From contig JAPPNI010000018.1 of the NCBI GenBank assembly GCA_028873865.1, positions 1 to 64,000 of the forward strand: DNA of 64,000 nucleotides, given 5' to 3'. Position numbers and translations under genes: made by a program. Origin of the DNA: Chloroflexota bacterium. GTDB taxonomy: Bacteria; Chloroflexota; Dehalococcoidia; Bin125. A model generated the notes under the pieces. That model was not told the origin of the DNA. It made no database searches and was given only the letters and a program-made list of their open reading frames with translations. Shown here piece by piece: positions 34,398 through 41,668 of this stretch. How positions within the stretch are numbered: position 1 is the first letter of the stretch; each line of letters opens with the position of its first letter.

Positions 34398-34787
34398 GTG
34401 CAGGTGAAATCGATTGATCACATCGTACTACGCGTCGCCGACGTTGCGCGCTCATTGGACTGGTACACGAACATGCTCGGGCTCGAACCGGTTCGGGTAG
34501 ACGAGTGGCGCGCCGGCGAATGTCCCTTTCCATCCGTCCGCATCTCGGCCGACGCCATCATCGATCTGATCGCCGGCGAGGTCGACCACGAAACCCGAAA
34601 CCTCGACCACTTCTGCATGGTCGTCACCGCAGAGAGTATGGACGAAGTCCGCCACTCCGGCGACTTCGACATCGTCCGCGATCCCGATTTCGCTCTCTTC
34701 GGAGCCAGAGGGATGGCCGACGGACTCTACATTCGCGATCCCGACGGCAACGAGATTGAGCTCCGAGCCTACCCGGGCGACCAGTGA
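34398..34787 (+). CDS. VOC/glyoxalase-fold family protein
   Basis: 129-aa protein of the vicinal oxygen chelate fold. IDHIVLRVADVARSLDWYTNMLGL is the classic first repeat with a metal-binding His; LDHFCMVV holds the second-repeat His, and ADGLYIRDPDGNEIELRAYP ends with the conserved Glu. GTG 34398 is preceded by GAGGAA; a second GTG at 34404 is possible. First gene of the 34.4-38.2 kb plus-strand run. Could be a lyase, dioxygenase or resistance protein. Confidence 0.85.
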   Translation: MQVKSIDHIVLRVADVARSLDWYTNMLGLEPVRVDEWRAGECPFPSVRISADAIIDLIAGEVDHETRNLDHFCMVVTAESMDEVRHSGDFDIVRDPDFALFGARGMADGLYIRDPDGNEIELRAYPGDQ

Positions 34788-34837
34788 AGCCTGCGATAGC
34801 CTGATTCTCGACAACTTCTGACCAAAAGGAGCGCGCG

Positions 34838-35299
34838 ATGTCAGCACACAATGCGGATGCCAAGGCTCTGGAGATGGGCCTCGATCTCTCCACCAACCCG
34901 CCGCTCGCCAACTATGTGCCCGCGGTGCGGACCGGCAACCTCGTCTACCTCTCCGGACACGGACCCTTCCAGGACGGCGAACTGATCCGCGGCAAGCTCG
35001 GCGAGGATCTGGATGTCGACGCCGGCTACCAGGCCGCCCGAGCCGTCATGGTCCAGCTGCTCGGCTCGCTGCGGGCCGAAATCGGCTCGCTCGACCGCGT
35101 CTCTCGCATCGTCAAGCTGCTCTGCATGGTCAACTGCACCCCCGACTTCGGTAACCACCCCGGCGTCGCCAACGGAGCCTCCGACCTGCTCGTCGAACTC
35201 TTCGGCGAAAGCGGCCGCCACGCCCGCTCCGCCGTCGGCATGCAGTCCCTGCCCATGGGCATGTCCGTCGAAATCGAAATGATCGTCGAAATCGAATAA
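34838..35299 (+). CDS. RidA (YjgF/YER057c/UK114) family protein
   Basis: 153-aa protein of the RidA fold, usually trimeric, which deaminates reactive enamine/imine intermediates. YVPAVRTGNLVYLSGHGPF, AARAVMVQLLGSLRAEIGSLDRV and the C-terminal GMQSLPMGMSVEIEMIVEI match, though the Arg of true RidA is not clearly placed; it belongs to a longer subfamily. AAAAGGAG lies before the ATG. Its position beside VOC and LLM genes suggests a detoxifying role in a nitrogen-compound pathway. Confidence 0.85.
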   Translation: MSAHNADAKALEMGLDLSTNPPLANYVPAVRTGNLVYLSGHGPFQDGELIRGKLGEDLDVDAGYQAARAVMVQLLGSLRAEIGSLDRVSRIVKLLCMVNCTPDFGNHPGVANGASDLLVELFGESGRHARSAVGMQSLPMGMSVEIEMIVEIE

Positions 35300-35360
35300 C
35301 AGTCCACGTCCCTGCCCCCGAGCTGGGACTGGCCCCTCCCAACCAGAACGAGAACGTCAC

Positions 35361-36356
35361 ATGCGACTCGGCATCCTGGCCGGATTCGACGCCAACTGGC
35401 AAGACACGCTCGAAAAGATCAAGATCGCCGAAGATCTTGGCTACGAGATGATCTCCACCGGCGAGGCCTGGGGACACTCTGTGCTGCCCTGGCTCACCGT
35501 GATCGCCGCCAACACCGAGAAGATCGAGATCGGCACCGGCATCCTCAACACCTTCTCGCGCTCGCCCGCTGCGATCGCGCAAGAGTTCGCGACACTGGAG
35601 ACCATCTCTGGCGGGCGCATGGTCTGCGGTCTCGGATCGTCCGGCAACCTCGTCATCGAGGGCTTCCACGGCGTCGAGTTCGATCGACCCCTGCGCCGCA
35701 TCCGTGAGTACACCGAGATCATCAAGATGCTCCTCAGCGGACAGCGCTTGCAGTACGAGGGCGAGCTCTACACGCTTCAGCGTGGATTCCGACTGCTCGG
35801 CTACGAGCCCGTGCGCGAGGACATGCCCGTCTGGATCGCCGCCATCACCCCGCGCTCAATCCAGCAAACCGGAGAAATCGCCGACGGCATCTATCCCATC
35901 CACTGGCCAAAGCGAGGCTTCGAGCCCCTCAAGCGCCAACTCGCCGGCGCCTCCCGTGACGCCAACCGGCCCGAGGACTCAGTCTCCGTTGCCCCCTTCA
36001 CCAACGTCTACGTCACCGGCGAGGGGGACGACGAGCAGGTCTGGCGCAACGCTCGACAGCCGCTCTTCCACTACACCAACCGCATGGGCTCGTTCTACTG
36101 GCAGATGCTCTCACGCTCCGGCTTCGAATCCGAGATCAAGGACTCCCGCGCCGCCTGGGCCGACCGCGACTCCGAAGGCGCGCTGATGGCCTTCTCCGAA
36201 AGCATGGTCCGCGAGATCCAGGTGATCGGCCCAATCGAGTCGGTGCCCGAGCAACTCCAGGCCCGCTCCGACGCCGGCGCCGACCTGCAGATGATCCCCC
36301 TGCCCGCCGGCGACACGATGGATGTCGGCCGCCGCCTCGAGCAATACCTCGGCTAG
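35361..36356 (+). CDS. LLM-class flavin-dependent oxidoreductase (F420-type)
   Basis: 331-aa luciferase-like TIM-barrel enzyme. LEKIKIAEDLGYEMISTGEAW, IEIGTGILNTFSRSPAAIAQEFATLE, ISGGRMVCGLGSSG, MPVWIAAITPRSIQQTGEIADG and RSDAGADLQMIPLP are characteristic, and resemble methylene-tetrahydromethanopterin-reductase-like F420 enzymes. It lies nine bp before the Rdx gene and belongs to the same plus-strand run. Cofactor (F420 or FMN) and substrate are not predictable. Confidence 0.9.
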   Translation: MRLGILAGFDANWQDTLEKIKIAEDLGYEMISTGEAWGHSVLPWLTVIAANTEKIEIGTGILNTFSRSPAAIAQEFATLETISGGRMVCGLGSSGNLVIEGFHGVEFDRPLRRIREYTEIIKMLLSGQRLQYEGELYTLQRGFRLLGYEPVREDMPVWIAAITPRSIQQTGEIADGIYPIHWPKRGFEPLKRQLAGASRDANRPEDSVSVAPFTNVYVTGEGDDEQVWRNARQPLFHYTNRMGSFYWQMLSRSGFESEIKDSRAAWADRDSEGALMAFSESMVREIQVIGPIESVPEQLQARSDAGADLQMIPLPAGDTMDVGRRLEQYLG

Positions 36357-36365
36357 GACAGTCTC

Positions 36366-36617
36366 ATGTCCGAGAAACAAATTGCCATCGAGGTCGTCTA
36401 CTGCGCCGACTGCGGCTACTGGCCCCGCACCTCATGGATGCTGGGCGAGCTGATGACCGATATCCAGCACCTCGTCTCCGACGTGAAGCTGATCCCCGAC
36501 ACCAAAGGCCTGTTCGAGTGGTCCGTCAACGGAGACCTCGTCTTCAGCAAAGCCGCCATGGGCCGCTTCCCCGATATGGATGAGCTGCGCGAGTTGATCT
36601 ACTCTCGCCTCGACTGA
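36366..36617 (+). CDS. Rdx-family protein (SelW/SelT/SelH-like), cysteine form
   Basis: 83-aa thioredoxin-like redox protein. The N-terminus IEVVYCADCGYWPRTSWM carries C-A-D-C where selenoproteins W, T and H have Cys-x-x-Sec, so this is a Cys homologue. LIPDTKGLFEWSVNGDLVFSKAAMGRFPD is the typical following segment. AGGA lies 8 nt before the ATG. It sits directly before a candidate selenoprotein, suggesting a shared redox function. Confidence 0.88.
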   Translation: MSEKQIAIEVVYCADCGYWPRTSWMLGELMTDIQHLVSDVKLIPDTKGLFEWSVNGDLVFSKAAMGRFPDMDELRELIYSRLD

Positions 36618-36643
36618 GCCGCCCATCGAAGAGGAGTGGAACG

Positions 36644-37189
36644 ATGGCTGAGACGATCGAAGTACTGAGCCCGCTTGCCCACGTCGCCGTCCGAGAAGCC
36701 ACGGCCGCACCCCGACCACTCACCCTCAACGGCCTCCGACCCGGCATCCTCGAGAACCGCAAAGCCAACGCCCGTCTGCTCATGGAGACCATGGTCGAGC
36801 GCCTCGGCGAGCGCCACGACCTCGGCGACGTCGTCGTCGGCAGCAAGCCCGTCGGCGGACCGCCCTCCGATTCCACCATCGACGCCCTCCGCAACGGCGC
36901 CGACTTCCTCCTCATCGGCAGCTGCGATTGAGGCAGCTGCACGACGTGGAGTGTCCACGCCTCCGTCCTCTTCGAAGACATGGGAATCCCGACCGTCACC
37001 GTCGGCACCTCCGCCTTCACCGACCTGCTGCAGCTTGAAGCCGAGCAACGCGGATTGCCCGAACTCGATCGCCTGATCGTCCCGCACCCGCTGGGTGGAT
37101 TGCGCCCGGAGCGAGTCCGCGCCCGCGTCGATGACGGCGTCCTCGATCGACTCGAAGCCGCCCTCCTCGGTCAGGCGGCCAACTCGTGA
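36644..37189 (+). CDS. UGSC-family selenoprotein, in-frame TGA at codon 96 read as selenocysteine
   Basis: 181-aa product if TGA at 36929-36931 is translated. The two halves lie in one frame and read through as GSCD-U-GSCTTWSVHASVLFE, which matches the U-G-S-C motif that names the UGSC (seleno)protein family. The N-terminal half has GILENRKANARLLMETMVERL and VGSKPVGGPPSDSTIDAL; the C-terminal half has GIPTVTVGTSAFTDLLQLE and PHPLGGLRPERVR. Both halves fit the family. GAGGAG precedes ATG 36644. Directly after the TGA is a SECIS-like hairpin. The stop overlaps the next start (GTGA). Function unknown, probably redox. A standard gene caller would truncate it at 95 aa. No sel genes are in the window. 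Confidence 0.88.
36930..36963 (+). promoter_or_regulatory. SECIS-like stem-loop directly after the UGA codon
   Basis: Outer stem GAGG / CCTC (36930-36933 with 36960-36963) encloses an inner stem CGTGGA / TCCACG (36945-36950 with 36954-36959) with apical loop GTG, about 14 nt after the UGA. Bacterial SECIS elements are coding-region hairpins in this position that recruit SelB, with G and U in the apical loop, as here. Judged by eye; not folded by program. Confidence 0.6.
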
Positions 37190-38244
37190 CCACATCACGA
37201 GGCCGAGAAGCCGACCGATTCACGCTTCCCTCCGACCCCTTCGATTTCTCCCAGGAGTGCCAGCGTCGCGGCTGGTCGGACGGCCTGCCGCTGATCCCTC
37301 CGACTCCGGATCGAGTCGAAGCAATGCTGGAATCGTCGGATCGCGATTCCCTGGAAGTGCTCGGTGTTCTGTCGCCGCGGCAGGGCGAGGCGACAGTCGA
37401 GGCCATCGCGATCAACGCGGTCATGGCCGGCTGCCGACCGCAGCAGTTTCCGGTCGTCCTCGCCGCAGTCGAGGCGATCGCCCAACCGCCATTCAACCTC
37501 GACGGAATCAACGCCACAACGCACCCCTGCGCCGTCTTCATCCTCGCCTCCGGACCCGCTGCGCGGTCGGCCGGCATTCATGGCGGCTCTGGTTGCTTCG
37601 GACCGACGTTTCCCTCCAACGCGACGATCGGCCGCGCCGTTCGACTGGTCCAGTTGAACGTCGCCGGCGCGACCCCAGGTCGAGGTGACCGCGCCACCCA
37701 GGGCACGCCGGCCAAGTTTGCCTTCTGCGCCACCGAGCGCGAGGACGCCTCGCCCTGGCCGCCGTTCCAGACCACCCGCGGGCTCAACGCCGAGGACAGT
37801 TGCGTCACCACTTGGGCCTGTGAGGGACCGCACAACATCCAGGATCACGGCAGCAACACGGCGGCCGGCATCCTCCAGACCGTCGCCGGGGCGATGGGCC
37901 AGGCCGGCTCGAACAACATCCTCGGCAAGGGCGAGCCGGTCCTCGCCTTCGGTCCCGAGCACGCGGAAACCGTCGCCGCCGAGGGCTGGACCCGCGAAGC
38001 CGTGCAGGAGTACCTCTGGGAGAATGCCCGCTACCCGGCGAGCAAGCTCAGCGAAGAGTTCCTCGAGTCAGTCAACATCCGCATGGCCGGCGGCATCTTA
38101 CCGACGCACAGCTCGGACGAGTGGCTGCCGATTACCGACAAGCCGGACGAGATCCACATCATCGTCGCCGGAGGACCCGGCAAACACTCCTGCTGGATGC
38201 CCACCTTCGGCGGCATGACTCGTCCCGTGACGGTGCCGCTCTGA
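37186..38244 (+). CDS. Conserved protein of unknown function, translationally coupled to the UGSC selenoprotein
   Basis: 352-aa soluble protein; I do not recognise a named domain. GTG 37186 overlaps the selenoprotein stop, so the two are cotranslated. Visible features: SQECQRRGWSDGLPLIPPTP near the start, INATTHPCAVFILASGP, a glycine-rich GGSGCFGPTFPSN, SCVTTWACEGPHNIQDHG with two Cys, NNILGKGEPVLAFGPEHAE, and near the end VAGGPGKHSCWMPTFGGMT. Several well-spaced Cys and His residues suggest a metal or thiol active site. Context suggests it is a partner subunit or substrate enzyme of the UGSC protein. Confidence 0.8.
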   Translation: MTTSRGREADRFTLPSDPFDFSQECQRRGWSDGLPLIPPTPDRVEAMLESSDRDSLEVLGVLSPRQGEATVEAIAINAVMAGCRPQQFPVVLAAVEAIAQPPFNLDGINATTHPCAVFILASGPAARSAGIHGGSGCFGPTFPSNATIGRAVRLVQLNVAGATPGRGDRATQGTPAKFAFCATEREDASPWPPFQTTRGLNAEDSCVTTWACEGPHNIQDHGSNTAAGILQTVAGAMGQAGSNNILGKGEPVLAFGPEHAETVAAEGWTREAVQEYLWENARYPASKLSEEFLESVNIRMAGGILPTHSSDEWLPITDKPDEIHIIVAGGPGKHSCWMPTFGGMTRPVTVPL

Positions 38245-38249
38245 GGTTG

Positions 38250-39182
38250 CTAGTCGGCGAATCCGGCGCGCCGTTCGCCAGAGTGAAACTCAGCCAACTT
38301 GACAAACAGATCGTTGAAGATCGGGTCGCGCTGGACATAATGTGCCTCGGCAAACGGGGCCAGCGGCGCGTCGTCCGGAGTTGCCACCCACCTCATCTCC
38401 TCTGACAGAATCGGCCGCGCCACGCTGCGCGTCGGTACCCACGAGTGGCTGACGGCATAACCCGTCGCCGACAGGTCCCAGATCTCCTTGGAGCGGCCCG
38501 GATACTGCGCGCTGTGATCGCGAAAGATGTCGCTCAGGTACTCGCCGATTGCCCCTTGTGGGCGGACGTACGCGTCCAGCTCAGCCGTCGTCGTCAGTAG
38601 GTGCGACGCCGCTCCGTAGCAGGGGATGTGCACCAGCGGCGCTCCGCTGGCGAACACTGTGCGTGCGGCCACGGGGTCCTGGTACAGGTTGAACTCCCGC
38701 GCATCTTCGCGATGCTGCGGCTGGCCGCCCAACCAGACGATCACGATCCGGTTGGCAATCTGCGGCGCCGCATTGAGCGCCGACGCGACGTTGGTCAATG
38801 CTCCAATCGCCACAACCCAGAGCGGACCATCCCGCGCTTCCATCGCCCGTCGAATCAGGTCGTCCGAGGCCGCATTGTCGACCGAGCTGAGCTCCTCGGA
38901 GAGGAACCGATCTGCCCCTCGATGCACCCGGCCGCTGCCGTCAACCCCCAGCCGGTCGAGCAGGCGGTGAATCTCCGCTTCCGATTCGTCCAGTCCCTTG
39001 GCAGGCGAGTCTCCCTGGCGCAGGAACAGCGTCGCGTAGATCGCCTCCAACTGAAGCCGGTCCTGCGACAACAACGCATGAACGACGGCGAACTGGTCGT
39101 CAATCTCGTTGGCGGTATCGGTGTCGAGCACCATCGGCACGCGCTGGGGCGGCAACGGCGGAATCAGAATGTGATGCTGCAT
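38250..39182 (-). CDS. Nucleoside hydrolase family protein
   Basis: 310-aa inosine-uridine-type N-ribohydrolase. The calcium motif MVLDTDTANEIDDQFAV matches the DxDxxxxxDD signature; LWVVAIGALTNVASALNAAP and EFNLYQDPVAARTVFASGAP are further family blocks. The His of the C-terminal active-site region may be in NDLFVKLAEFH or nearby; specificity is unclear. It stands alone, convergent with the preceding gene. Confidence 0.88.
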   Translation of the reverse strand: MQHHILIPPLPPQRVPMVLDTDTANEIDDQFAVVHALLSQDRLQLEAIYATLFLRQGDSPAKGLDESEAEIHRLLDRLGVDGSGRVHRGADRFLSEELSSVDNAASDDLIRRAMEARDGPLWVVAIGALTNVASALNAAPQIANRIVIVWLGGQPQHREDAREFNLYQDPVAARTVFASGAPLVHIPCYGAASHLLTTTAELDAYVRPQGAIGEYLSDIFRDHSAQYPGRSKEIWDLSATGYAVSHSWVPTRSVARPILSEEMRWVATPDDAPLAPFAEAHYVQRDPIFNDLFVKLAEFHSGERRAGFAD

Positions 39183-39346
39183 AGCGCCAGCCTATGACCT
39201 CGCCCCATCCAACTCCCGTCCCCATCGATGCCCTGCGCCCCGACGCGGGGCCCAGACCTCGATCACCGAGTGCAGCAAGACAGTAACCCTCGCCTCACCC
39301 TCTGGCCGCTCCAGACCCCAACCATAGCCCAAACGTGCTACCATAA

Positions 39347-39358
39347 GAACATACGTAC
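39347..39358. promoter_or_regulatory. LexA-box-like operator GAAC-ATAC-GTAC (copy 1)
   Basis: One mismatch from the GAAC-N4-GTTC pattern of Gram-positive-type LexA boxes. It lies 27 nt before the small gene's ATG and is conserved in the second cassette copy although flanking leader bases differ. Confidence 0.4.
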
Positions 39359-39384
39359 ATCTAACAGAACCAGGAGCGTTCCCA

Positions 39385-39696
39385 ATGCCAAACCGATTCA
39401 ACCTCCGAGCCCGGATGGACAACCTCTGGCGACAGTCCGGAGACCACAACCCGGGCTACATCCGCCTCAGGGCGCTCGGCGCCATCGTCCGCGAACTCTA
39501 CGCCCCCACCGAGCAGGCCCGGCTCAACCAGCAACTCTGCTTCGCCACCGACCCCTACGACGTCGCCCGCCACAAGCTCCGCGACCTCTACGACGGACCG
39601 CAGACCTCCCCTGCCGGGGGAGGCGCCCCGGTAGGGGCGGAGGGGGCCGCCCCCTCCGGCGACAAGCTGACCGAGGAAGACGACGACCCCTTGTAA
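39385..39696 (+). CDS. Small conserved protein of duplicated cassette (copy 1)
   Basis: 103 aa, unknown function. The first 70 residues (MPNRFNLRARMDNLWRQSGD, GYIRLRALGAIVRELYAPTE, NQQLCFATDPYDVARHKLRD) are nearly identical to those of the 98-aa protein at 61706-62002; the Pro/Gly/Ala linker differs; the acidic end EEDDDPL is identical. Such purifying-looking similarity over the coding part and divergence in the linker indicates a real protein. AGGAG lies 8 nt before the ATG, and a LexA-box-like site lies upstream. Basic, helical N-domain plus acidic tail suggests a nucleic-acid or protein-binding role, which is inference. Confidence 0.8.
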   Translation: MPNRFNLRARMDNLWRQSGDHNPGYIRLRALGAIVRELYAPTEQARLNQQLCFATDPYDVARHKLRDLYDGPQTSPAGGGAPVGAEGAAPSGDKLTEEDDDPL

Positions 39697-39815
39697 TCGC
39701 CAACCTCATCTCTTCGACCCGCGCATTTTTTTCTTTCCGCGGATCACCCGCTCCCGGCCACCCCGTGCCCTACGCTGAACACCGCGCAGCAGACGGTCCC
39801 CAAGCGAGGTGAGAA

Positions 39816-40652
39816 ATGAAATACGGCGTGATGATCTTTGCGACTGATATGGCAATGGATCCGGGGGCGTTGGCGGCGGCGGCGGAAGAGCGCGGCTTCG
39901 AGTCGTTCTGGGTGCCGGAGCACGTGCACATTCCCGCCGACCGCGACACGCCGTTCCCGCGCTCGGAGGACGGCTCGCTTCCCGAGCAGTACTACCGCCT
40001 GCACGACCCGTTCGTGGCGCTGGGCGCGGCGGCCGGCGCGACCTCGGAGATTAGGCTCGGCACCAGCATCTGCCTGGTCACGGAGCATGAGCCGATCGCG
40101 CTGGCCAAGCAGGTGGCATCGCTCGACTTCATCTCGGGCGGGCGCTTCGAGTTCGGCATCGGCGCCGGTTGGCTGGCCGAGGAAATGGAACCGCTCGGAG
40201 TCAACTTTAAGGATCGCTGGAAGGTCACCCAGCAGCGGATCGAGGCGATGAAGCTGATGTGGACGGAGGAGATCGCGGAGTATCACTCCGAGTTCGTCGA
40301 CATCCCGCGCACGCACGTGATCCCAAAGCCGGTGCAGAACCCGCACCCACCGATCCTGATGGGCGCCGGCAGCAAGTGGGCGCGTCAGCGCGTGGTCGAC
40401 TGGTGCGACGGCTGGCTGCCGAACATTCCCGCGCCCGGTTTCGTCGAGCGCGCAATGCAGGACATCAAATCGCGCGCCGAACTGGCCGGACGCGACTTCG
40501 ATTCGATTTCAATCAACGTCTTCCCGGCGATCGAGGACGCGCTGCCCGAGTACGAGCGACTCGGCGTTGACCGCGTGGTCTTTGGTCTGCCCCACGCAGG
40601 GGCGGACGAGGTCGTGCCGGAGCTGGATCGACTGGCGAAGCTGATCGCGTAG
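39816..40652 (+). CDS. LLM-class F420-dependent oxidoreductase
   Basis: 278-aa luciferase-like enzyme of the TIGR03619-type subgroup: MKYGVMIFATDMAMDPGALA, EERGFESFWVPEHVHIPADR, EIRLGTSICLVTEHEPIALAKQVASLD, SGGRFEFGIGAGWLAEEMEPLGVNF, HPPILMGAGSKWARQRVVDWCDGWLP. GAGG lies 6 nt before the ATG. Stop abuts the convergent PNPOx-like gene. Both partners use flavin/F420-type cofactors. Substrate unknown. Confidence 0.9.
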   Translation: MKYGVMIFATDMAMDPGALAAAAEERGFESFWVPEHVHIPADRDTPFPRSEDGSLPEQYYRLHDPFVALGAAAGATSEIRLGTSICLVTEHEPIALAKQVASLDFISGGRFEFGIGAGWLAEEMEPLGVNFKDRWKVTQQRIEAMKLMWTEEIAEYHSEFVDIPRTHVIPKPVQNPHPPILMGAGSKWARQRVVDWCDGWLPNIPAPGFVERAMQDIKSRAELAGRDFDSISINVFPAIEDALPEYERLGVDRVVFGLPHAGADEVVPELDRLAKLIA

Positions 40653-41147
40653 CTACTTGTAGCGGCGGCCGCGCTCGTCGCGAGAGCGATCTCCCTTGTA
40701 TTCGTAGATTGGCACTCCGTAGCCGCATGAGGTCTGCGTGCAGTCGACGCTGATCTCGATCACTTGCCGCTCAGGCGTTGGCATCTCGAGCGCGCGGAGC
40801 GCCTCGGCCTGTTCGGCCAGGATCGACTCCTCAAGCGGCTTGGCCACGGCATGACCGTACAGCCGCACAATGGCCGCATCCTCGTCGAATGAAGTGACCA
40901 TCACCGTGATCGGCCCGCCGCCCGCAGTGTGCCGGGCGGTCTCATTGCCGCTGCCGCGATAGTCGAAGTAGGCGATGGTGTGTGAGTCGATGACCTGCAG
41001 GTCGGCCGCGCCCTTGGGCGACAGGTTGACCGGACCCTCGCCGTTGGGACCCTCGCCAAACGTGGGGTCGGCCGAGGCGACAAAGAAGACCTTGGCGTTG
41101 CGGATCAGATCGGCTTGCTCGTCGGTGATGTGATCGATCATCGGCAT
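40653..41147 (-). CDS. Pyridoxamine 5'-phosphate oxidase-like (FMN-binding split barrel) protein
   Basis: 164 aa. VFFVASADPTFGEGPNGEGP, VNLSPKGAADLQVIDSHTIAYFDYRGSGNETARH and DAAIVRLYGHAV are typical of the PNPOx-like split-barrel proteins with flavin or F420. It follows a small hypothetical gene by 5 nt (operon). A second Met two codons later is an equal start candidate. True pyridoxal synthesis is unlikely. Confidence 0.87.
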   Translation of the reverse strand: MPMIDHITDEQADLIRNAKVFFVASADPTFGEGPNGEGPVNLSPKGAADLQVIDSHTIAYFDYRGSGNETARHTAGGGPITVMVTSFDEDAAIVRLYGHAVAKPLEESILAEQAEALRALEMPTPERQVIEISVDCTQTSCGYGVPIYEYKGDRSRDERGRRYK

Positions 41148-41152
41148 CGGGG

Positions 41153-41635
41153 CTATCGCTTTCGATTGCGTCGTTCCTGGTGGGTCTGGCTCGTCTTGCG
41201 GTAGGTGCGGCCGAGGAACCGCGCGGCGCCCCTGAAGGTGGACTCGGCCTCCTTCGAGGCTTGCTTCATCAGCTGCTGCGTGTCTGGTTGCTTCGGCTGC
41301 ATGGCGGCGATCAGCTCGTCGAAGTGCTGCTGGTCCGACTCCGCCAGTTGAGTAAACCAGGCGGTCAACGCGCTCGGCCCGGCGGCCTGGAGTTCGAGGA
41401 AGACCCCCGTCAGCGCGTTGATCGTCTGATCGTTGCCGCTCATCCGGGGCCAGAGTTGCCTATACGCGTCGGGCTGAGACAGCTTGAACGGCCCGGCCAG
41501 CCAGATCAGGAAGCGACGGCGATCCTCGTCTCGCGTCTGTTGCGCGGTCAAGCGCTGAGCCAGTTGGGAGGCAACCTGCGGTGCAGCCGAGCCGGCGATC
41601 ACACGCGCGGCCTGCCGGATCAGAAAGTGCGACAT
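41153..41635 (-). CDS. Hypothetical protein
   Basis: 160 aa, not recognised. Helical and Gln/Ala rich (AAPQVASQLAQRLTAQQTRD), with a strongly basic end (RTYRKTSQTHQERRNRKR). No signal or membrane segment. It is cotranscribed with the PNPOx-like gene 5 nt downstream. The open frame and codon use match neighbours, so it is probably real. Confidence 0.6.
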   Translation of the reverse strand: MSHFLIRQAARVIAGSAAPQVASQLAQRLTAQQTRDEDRRRFLIWLAGPFKLSQPDAYRQLWPRMSGNDQTINALTGVFLELQAAGPSALTAWFTQLAESDQQHFDELIAAMQPKQPDTQQLMKQASKEAESTFRGAARFLGRTYRKTSQTHQERRNRKR

Positions 41636-41668
41636 GCGGTCACGATACCGAAGCTGGGATCCAGGCAG

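Larger units (their letters stand above)
39245..39765 (+). repeat. 0.5-kb dispersed cassette, copy 1
   Basis: About 520 bp that recurs in inverted orientation at 61626-62141. Conserved parts: the leader starting GCGGGGCCCAGACCTCGATC, then CAGCAAGACAGTAACCCTCG, the LexA-box-like site, the ribosome site CCAGGAGCGTTCCCA, most of the small gene, and the 3' stretch TTTTTTTCTTT followed by CGCGGATCACCCGC. A middle part of the leader and the linker of the protein have diverged. Confidence 0.85.

Noticed and set aside
36644..36931. UGSC gene as a plain truncated 95-aa protein
   Set aside because: The frame continues with conserved family sequence directly after the TGA and overlaps the next gene start, so termination there is less likely than selenocysteine insertion.
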